From contig JACQFK010000356.1 of the NCBI GenBank assembly GCA_016200125.1, forward strand, positions 1 through 13,128: a DNA stretch of 13,128 nucleotides. Direction: 5' to 3'. The notes under the pieces are model-generated. The model ran no database searches and was not told where the DNA came from. It worked only from the letters and a program-made list of their open reading frames with translations. The DNA is from Planctomycetota bacterium. GTDB taxonomy: Bacteria; Planctomycetota; MHYJ01; JACPRB01. Shown one piece after another: positions 8,798-13,128 of this stretch. Positions within the stretch are counted from its first letter, which is position 1; every line of letters starts with the position of its first letter. The position numbers and the translations under genes were made by a program.

Positions 8798-9592
8798 ATG
8801 ATCTGGCCCCAGATCCCCGAAAACGTCGCCCCCTGGGTCTACTATCTCTGCGTGGGGGCGGCGGTCCTGATCACGGGGATCAGCAAGTCGGGCTTCGGCG
8901 GCGGGATCGGCATCGTCGCGCTTCCCCTCATGGCCTCGGTCATGCCCGCGCGCCACATGCTGGGCGTCCAGCTGCCGCTGCTGATCGCGGCCGACGCGCT
9001 CAGCAACCTCCACCACCTGAGGAACTACGAGTGGCGGATCCTGAAGCCGCTCGTCTGGGGCGCGCTTGCGGGGGTCGTCCTCGGCAGCGCCGTCTTCTGG
9101 CAGCTGCAGAAATCCGACCCGGCGCGCGTCCAGCACGGCCTCTCCGTCCTGATCGGCTCCGTCTGCCTCGCCTTCGTCGCGATCCAGGCCTGGGGGCTGA
9201 CGGGCCGCCGGGTCCCGACGCTGCCCTCCCACCCCGCGTCGAGCGTCGCCGTCGGCACGACCGCGGGCTTCGTCTCGACGATCAGCCACGCCGCCGGGCC
9301 GCTCATCACGCTCTATCTCCTCCAGGAGAAGCTCGCGCGGCACCTCCTCGTGGGCACCCAGGTCTTCTACTTCCTCCTGATCAACTCCGCCAAGATCCCG
9401 ACCTACGTCGCGCTCGGCTACATCAACGGGTCGACGCTGCGTGATTCGATCTGGTTCATCCCGCTCATCCCCCTGGGGACGCTGGCCGGGGCCTGGATGA
9501 ACAAGCGCGTGCCCGAGAAGCCTTTCGCCGCGATTCTCTATGTCGCGGCGGCGGTGACGGCGGGCCACATGATCTGGGCGTCGCTGCGCTGA
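8798..9592 (+). CDS. TauE/SafE-family (TSUP) anion permease
   Basis: A 264-residue integral membrane protein, about the usual length for TSUP permeases, with seven to eight hydrophobic segments. The two inverted halves show their family signatures: GISKSGFGGGIGIVALPLM near residues 27-45, and GFVSTISHAAGPLITLYLL near residues 158-176. Family members move sulfite, sulfoacetate, organosulfonates or other small anions across the inner membrane; the substrate cannot be called here because no sulfur-metabolism gene is adjacent. It starts nine bases after the pentapeptide gene's stop with no clear Shine-Dalgarno, so it probably shares that transcript. Its last 55 bp overlap, in antisense, the 3' end of the convergent polymerase gene, so the final membrane helix and the polymerase tail are encoded by opposite strands of the same DNA. 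Confidence 0.9.
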   Translation: MIWPQIPENVAPWVYYLCVGAAVLITGISKSGFGGGIGIVALPLMASVMPARHMLGVQLPLLIAADALSNLHHLRNYEWRILKPLVWGALAGVVLGSAVFWQLQKSDPARVQHGLSVLIGSVCLAFVAIQAWGLTGRRVPTLPSHPASSVAVGTTAGFVSTISHAAGPLITLYLLQEKLARHLLVGTQVFYFLLINSAKIPTYVALGYINGSTLRDSIWFIPLIPLGTLAGAWMNKRVPEKPFAAILYVAAAVTAGHMIWASLR

Positions 9593-12246
9593 ACGGGGAC
9601 GGCGCGGATCGATTCCGCCGTGATCGCGACCGAGTCGTAGCGCTCTTCCACCTTGCCCGTCACCTCGTAGGGGCCGAGGGTCCCGATGAGCTGCCGGCAG
9701 CGGCGGAACACCTGCGGGAAAAGCACGACCTCGAAGAGCCCGTGAGGGTCCTCCATCGTCAGGAATTCCATGGGCTCGGACTTCGCGGTCTCGGTGAGCC
9801 GCGACGTCGCCATGATCCCCCGGAGCGTGATCCGCCTCCCCGCCGCGCCCGCGATCGCGCGGCTGTCGGTCTTCCCCGGCGGCGCGAGGTACTCCAGGAT
9901 GTGGCGCCGCGCCGAGAGCCCCAGGATCTCGAACTCGTGGGTGAACTTCTGGATCTCGGTGAAATCCCGGATCGCCGGCACGTCGCGGCCCCGCGCGCGC
10001 GCGTACATCAGGATCCGCGGCCGCGGCATCCCCGTCCAGTCGAGCGCGCCGCAGAGCGCCAGGCTCCGCAGGGACGGCTTCGAGAGTTTCGTCCGGGTCA
10101 GGAAGTCGCCGAGCGACGAGAAGGGCCGCGCCTCGAGGATCTGCGCGATCTCGCGCTGCTCGATCCCGAAGATGCGGTTGAAGCCGACGCGGATCGCGCC
10201 CTCCTCTTCGATGAACTCGAGCTGCGACTTCTGCGCGCAGGGGAGGCGGACCGGGATGCCCTCGCGCTTGGCCTGCTCGAGGTAGACCCGCGCGTCGTAG
10301 AGCCCCTGGTTGTTGTTGAGCGCCGCCGTCCAGTGGGCCACGGGGTGATGGGCCGCGAGCCAGGCCGAGGCCCAGGCGAGCACGCCGTAGGACGCCGCGT
10401 GGGCGCGGCAGAACGAGAACTCCGTGAACTTCGCCATCTGGATCCAGAGGTCCTTCGCGACCGCGGGGTCGCTCCCGTGGCGCGCGCAGAGGCCGAGGAA
10501 CTCCTTCGAGACCGCGCGGCGCTCCTCGTCGCTGCGCAGCTTCTGGACGCGGCGGCGGAAGCGGTCGCCCTCCGCGAGGGAGAGCCCCGTGAGGGCCGAG
10601 GCGACGAGCATCGCGTCGTCCTCGTAGAGCATGATCCCGTGGGTGTCGGGCAACAGCCCGCGCGGCGGCACCGCCTCGAGGCCCCGCTCGCGCCGCACGA
10701 AGGCCTCCTTCATCCCCAGCGAGGCGGCGCCCGGCCGGATCAGCGCGAGCGCCTTCATCAGCCCCTTCGCGTCCGAGGGCCGCATCATCCGGATCAGCGA
10801 CCGCATCGCCGGCGACTCCAGCTGGTTGCAGCCCAGCGTCCGCGCCTCGCGGAGGAGCCGGACCGCCGGCTCGTCCACGGGCAGCCGCTCCACGTCGAGC
10901 CGCGTCCCGCGGATCCGCTCGACGATCTCGACCGTCTCGCGGATCGTCGAGAGCGCGCGGTTGCCGAGGAGGTCGATCTTGACGAGGCCCGCCGCCTCGA
11001 CCGTCTCCTTGTCGTACTGGGTGACGAGGACCCCCTTCTCGGCCCGCTCCAGGGGCGCCACGCCGTCGGGATGGAGGACCACGCCGCCGGGGTGGACCGA
11101 GAGGTGGCGCGGCAGGCCGAGGATCGCGGCCGCGGCCCGCTCGAGCTTCGCGCGGTCGGGGACCTCCACCCGCCCCCGCTGGAGCAGCGTGACCTGGTCG
11201 TCGGAATAGCCGAAGGCCTTGGCCGCCTCGCGGAAGGCCGAGCGGTGCTGGAAGCTGATGTGGGTCGAGACCATCGCGACGTCGCCGAAGGTCTCGAAGA
11301 CGTGGGCGATGACGTCGTCCCGCACGCGCCAGGAGAAGTCGACGTCGATGTCCGGAAAGTCGGCGCGGCCCTCGTGGAGGAAGCGCTCGAAGGGCAGGTC
11401 GTAGGCGATCGGGCAGACGTTGGTGATGCCGAGGAGGTAGGCGACGACGCTCGAGGCCCCCGAGCCGCGGCCCGCGACGGGGAGCCCGCGCCCGCGCGAG
11501 TACTTCACGATGTCGTGGACGACGACGAAGTAGTCGGCAAAGCCGAGCTTCCCGATCACGCCCAGTTCGCGCTCGATCCGCTCGAGGGGCGGGTCCGCCG
11601 GATAGCGCCAGCCGAGCGCCGCCCGGCAGAGCGCGCGGAGCCGCTCCATGCCGCCCTGGTTCTTCGGGAAGACCTTCGGCGCGGGGAGGAACTCCCAGTC
11701 GCAGGACTCGAGGATCGCTTCCTCCTCCGCGGTGGTTTCGACATCGTTGCGCAGATACGCCTCGGGGCTCGCGAGGCCCTCGACGTGGGCGACGAGCTCG
11801 TTCTGCCGGATCGCGGAGAGGAGCCGGTGGACGCGCCATTCCTCCTTGGTCGCGAAGGTCGCGTCCCTGACGTTCGTCGCCTCCACGCGCCCCCCCGGAG
11901 TGGCCACGGTGGTACAGAGACACAAAGAAGAATTTGCTCCGTGTCTCTGTGCCTCTGTGGCCACTTTTCTCTTCGTGATGAGGCGGCAGAGGTTGGCGTA
12001 GCCGGTACGGCTCCGGATCAGCCAGACGCGGCCGCCCACCCGGGCGCCGAGGACCGGGCGGATCCCCGCCGAGCGGCAGCAGGCCCAGAAGGGGACGGCG
12101 CCGGCGAGGCTGTCGTCGTCGGCGAGGACGAGGCGCTTCATCCCCAGCGCCGACGCGCGGGCGACGAGCGCCGCGGGCGTCGAAGTCCCCTTCAGGAAGC
12201 TGTAGCAGCTGCGGGCGACGATCATCCGCGTCGCCCCGTCCGACAT
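9538..12246 (-). CDS. dnaE2: DNA polymerase III alpha-type (PHP-PolC), short error-prone DnaE2-like
   Basis: A 902-residue C-family polymerase, shorter than replicative DnaE (about 1160). The PHP domain (residues 1 to about 195) has lost its metal ligands: the usual H-x-H start reads RSCYSFLKG and the T-D-H motif reads ADDDS. The palm is intact: VAGRGSGASSVVAYLLGIT (257-275), catalytic Asp301 and Asp303 in PDIDVDFS, and a third Asp425 in LVKIDLLG. Other marks are NQLESPAMRSL and the HAASYGVLAW fingers motif. An OB-fold segment near the end (ITLRGIMATSRL) is present; no tau-binding domain follows. This suits a non-replicative translesion polymerase of the DnaE2/ImuC type, but no imuA, imuB or lexA gene is in the window and NNNQGLY differs from typical DnaE2, so the subtype is tentative. 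Residues 95-116 are encoded by a palindromic repeat. Start: ATG 12246, or ATG 12225 (MIVARSCYSF), which has GGGG seven to ten bases upstream. Confidence 0.88.
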   Translation of the reverse strand: MSDGATRMIVARSCYSFLKGTSTPAALVARASALGMKRLVLADDDSLAGAVPFWACCRSAGIRPVLGARVGGRVWLIRSRTGYANLCRLITKRKVATEAQRHGANSSLCLCTTVATPGGRVEATNVRDATFATKEEWRVHRLLSAIRQNELVAHVEGLASPEAYLRNDVETTAEEEAILESCDWEFLPAPKVFPKNQGGMERLRALCRAALGWRYPADPPLERIERELGVIGKLGFADYFVVVHDIVKYSRGRGLPVAGRGSGASSVVAYLLGITNVCPIAYDLPFERFLHEGRADFPDIDVDFSWRVRDDVIAHVFETFGDVAMVSTHISFQHRSAFREAAKAFGYSDDQVTLLQRGRVEVPDRAKLERAAAAILGLPRHLSVHPGGVVLHPDGVAPLERAEKGVLVTQYDKETVEAAGLVKIDLLGNRALSTIRETVEIVERIRGTRLDVERLPVDEPAVRLLREARTLGCNQLESPAMRSLIRMMRPSDAKGLMKALALIRPGAASLGMKEAFVRRERGLEAVPPRGLLPDTHGIMLYEDDAMLVASALTGLSLAEGDRFRRRVQKLRSDEERRAVSKEFLGLCARHGSDPAVAKDLWIQMAKFTEFSFCRAHAASYGVLAWASAWLAAHHPVAHWTAALNNNQGLYDARVYLEQAKREGIPVRLPCAQKSQLEFIEEEGAIRVGFNRIFGIEQREIAQILEARPFSSLGDFLTRTKLSKPSLRSLALCGALDWTGMPRPRILMYARARGRDVPAIRDFTEIQKFTHEFEILGLSARRHILEYLAPPGKTDSRAIAGAAGRRITLRGIMATSRLTETAKSEPMEFLTMEDPHGLFEVVLFPQVFRRCRQLIGTLGPYEVTGKVEERYDSVAITAESIRAVPVQRSDAQIMWPAVTAAAT
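11900..11964. repeat. Palindromic dispersed-type repeat inside the polymerase gene
   Basis: Two 24-base arms (11900-11923 and 11941-11964) are complementary at 21 of 24 positions around a 17-base AT-rich loop (11924-11940). The right arm reads GTGTCTCTGTGCCTCTGTGG followed by CCAC. From memory, this matches a repeat type scattered through many bacterial genomes, whose accidental translations give peptides such as GTEAQRH; here the gene reads VATEAQRHG. The element is in frame and adds about 22 residues, plus possible flanks such as CACGAAGAG to about 11976, between the conserved LCRLIT and the ATF/ATKEE segment of the PHP domain. Its AT-rich loop and short-word repetition contrast with the GC-rich coding sequence on both sides. 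Confidence 0.8.
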
Positions 12247-12314
12247 TTTTGTAGAACCCGGACCCCGGTTCCCGGGCGAAAGCGGGTGGCATGGGATATG
12301 CTCACTCTGACACC

Positions 12315-12410
12315 ATGAGCAAGAGCACCGCGAAAGACGTCGTCGGCAGTGTCCTGGTGATCGTCCTGACCGTGGGCGTCATCCTGGCCTACCTTCTGGC
12401 GGGGAACTAA
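12315..12410 (+). CDS. 31-residue single-span membrane protein (small ORF)
   Basis: ATG 12315 opens a 31-codon frame closed by TAA at 12408-12410. After a short polar N-terminus with two lysines (MSKSTAKD), the rest is one uninterrupted hydrophobic helix (VVGSVLVIVLTVGVILAYLL) ending AGN. This is the layout of a genuine small membrane protein and unlikely as random translation of GC-rich DNA. A TATGCT -10-like hexamer lies at 12297-12302, twelve bases before the ATG; no Shine-Dalgarno is seen. It is divergent from the polymerase gene (68 bp apart), and its TAA overlaps the convergent DUF72 gene's stop by four bases. I recognise no family and assign no function. Confidence 0.55.
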   Translation: MSKSTAKDVVGSVLVIVLTVGVILAYLLAGN

Positions 12411-13128
12411 AGCAGGTCCCCGTAGACCGCCCGGACGGGAGGCGGCGGGACGGCTTCCTTCCCCAGCGCCTTCATCAGCATGAAGGCGTTCGCGATCGCC
12501 TTCCCCTGGAAGTGGTTGTTCAGGATCAGGAACAGCTTCTCGGCCTCCATCTCCCGGATCGCCTCCTCCCAGAGCCGCAGCTCCTCGCGGCTGTACAGGT
12601 AGTCGTACTTCTCCTCCACGGTCGCGCCCTTGCGGAACCAGGCCTTGGCGTTGCGGCCGTGGAGCCGGACGTAGCCCACCGGGCCGGTGACGAGCCGCGT
12701 GCCGGTGATCGCGGTGGAGGACTTCGGCTGGTCGATGTTGCAGAAGTTGAGCTCCTGGCCGCGCAGGAAGTCCAGGGCCTCGAGCCAGGACTTGTGGCGC
12801 AGCTCGATCACGAGCGGCGCCCAGCCGCGCAGCGCGTCGGCCGCCCGGCGGATCCGGTCGCGCGCCGTCGGATCGTCCTTGAAGAACCAGGGGAACTGGA
12901 GGAGGAGCGCCCCGAGCTTCCCCGACGCCAGCAGCGGCGCGAGGCCCTCCTGGAAGAGCCGCGCGTCGGCCTCAGTGAAGGTCTCGCGGTCGTGGGTGAA
13001 GCGCTCCCAGGCCTTCACGGTGAAGACGAAGGACTCGGGCGTGCGCCGGGCCCAGGCCTCCGTCATCTTCGCGGCCGGCGGCCGGTAGAACGAGCTGTTC
13101 ACCTCGATGCAGGGGAAGTACTGCGCCA
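12407..13128 (-). CDS. DUF72 / YecE-family protein, 5' end beyond the window
   Basis: The frame runs from the TAG at 12409-12407 to the right edge, giving 240 full residues. Family signatures appear in order: YFPCIEVNSSFYRPP at the truncated N-terminus, FVFTVKAWERFTHD, GALLLQFPWFF, VIELRHKSWL, YVRLHGRNAKAWF, YDYLYSREELRLW and LILNNHFQGKAIANAFML. These identify DUF72 (YecE), a TIM-barrel-like fold whose biochemical role is not established. The GTG at 13102 encodes the Val of the conserved E-(V/I)-N-S-S-F-Y-R motif and is not a start; the usual GTSGWSY N-terminus must lie outside. No signal peptide can be judged. The 3' end overlaps the 31-codon ORF by four bases. Confidence 0.92.
   Translation of the reverse strand, partial: AQYFPCIEVNSSFYRPPAAKMTEAWARRTPESFVFTVKAWERFTHDRETFTEADARLFQEGLAPLLASGKLGALLLQFPWFFKDDPTARDRIRRAADALRGWAPLVIELRHKSWLEALDFLRGQELNFCNIDQPKSSTAITGTRLVTGPVGYVRLHGRNAKAWFRKGATVEEKYDYLYSREELRLWEEAIREMEAEKLFLILNNHFQGKAIANAFMLMKALGKEAVPPPPVRAVYGDLL

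Noticed and set aside
11900..11964. CRISPR or attachment-site reading of the palindromic element in the polymerase gene.
   Set aside because: There is a single inverted pair with no spaced direct repeats, no cas genes and no integrase; it fits a dispersed palindromic repeat.
8018..12292. Very long open frame on the minus strand (1424 codons) covering the polymerase and pentapeptide genes in another frame.
   Set aside because: Its translation is Arg/Gly/Pro-rich low-complexity sequence without domains; it is a by-product of high GC content over the real genes in other frames.
13100..13102. GTG as start codon of the DUF72 gene.
   Set aside because: It encodes the Val in the conserved E-V-N-S-S-F-Y-R motif, and the frame stays open with family sequence (AQYFPCIE) to the window edge.

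Overview
The window is GC-rich, densely packed bacterial DNA. The gene families point to a planctomycete (Planctomycetota): a DUF6797/sugar-dehydrogenase-like beta-propeller protein, a short secreted TIGR03067-type protein, an esterase fused to an SMP-30/gluconolactonase propeller, and a P-loop protein with a pentapeptide-repeat tail. This is inferred from family membership; the window holds no rRNA or other phylogenetic marker. I found no tRNA, rRNA, CRISPR array, transposase, integrase or phage gene. No gap between genes exceeds 300 bases; the largest are about 70 bases.

Layout. Positions 2-1915 (+) hold the 3' part of a large secreted propeller protein. It converges on an esterase/gluconolactonase fusion (about 3600-1950, -), and a perfect 29-bp palindrome lies between the two stop codons. 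A TIGR03067-like secreted protein (3619-4023, +) starts divergently from the fusion gene. Its tail overlaps an omega-amidase-like nitrilase (4783-4007, -), which is the second gene of a tight operon behind a class I/II aminotransferase (5952-4786, -). The pair fits the transamination plus omega-amidase route for 2-oxo acid amides.

A second block runs rightwards: a small multi-pass membrane protein (6020-6451), ClpS (6498-6800), a P-loop/pentapeptide-repeat protein whose ATG overlaps the clpS stop (6797-8788), and a TauE/SafE-family permease (8798-9592). A degenerate copy of the 29-bp palindrome lies just upstream of clpS and merges into its likely -10 box. The permease tail overlaps by 55 bp, antisense, the tail of a short DnaE-type polymerase (12246-9538, -). 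That polymerase carries, in frame, a palindromic repeat of the 'CTCTGTGCCTCTGTGG' type inside its degenerate PHP domain. At the right edge are a 31-codon single-membrane-span ORF (12315-12410, +) and a DUF72/YecE-family gene cut by the window end (13128-12407, -).

Most genes look like ordinary chromosomal housekeeping or accessory genes. The points most worth following are the translationally coupled ClpS and NTPase-pentapeptide pair, the repeat domesticated inside the polymerase gene, and the palindromic repeat shared by two intergenic sites. Several genes lack a Shine-Dalgarno sequence and have a -10-like hexamer within about 8 nt of the start codon, which suggests leaderless transcription.
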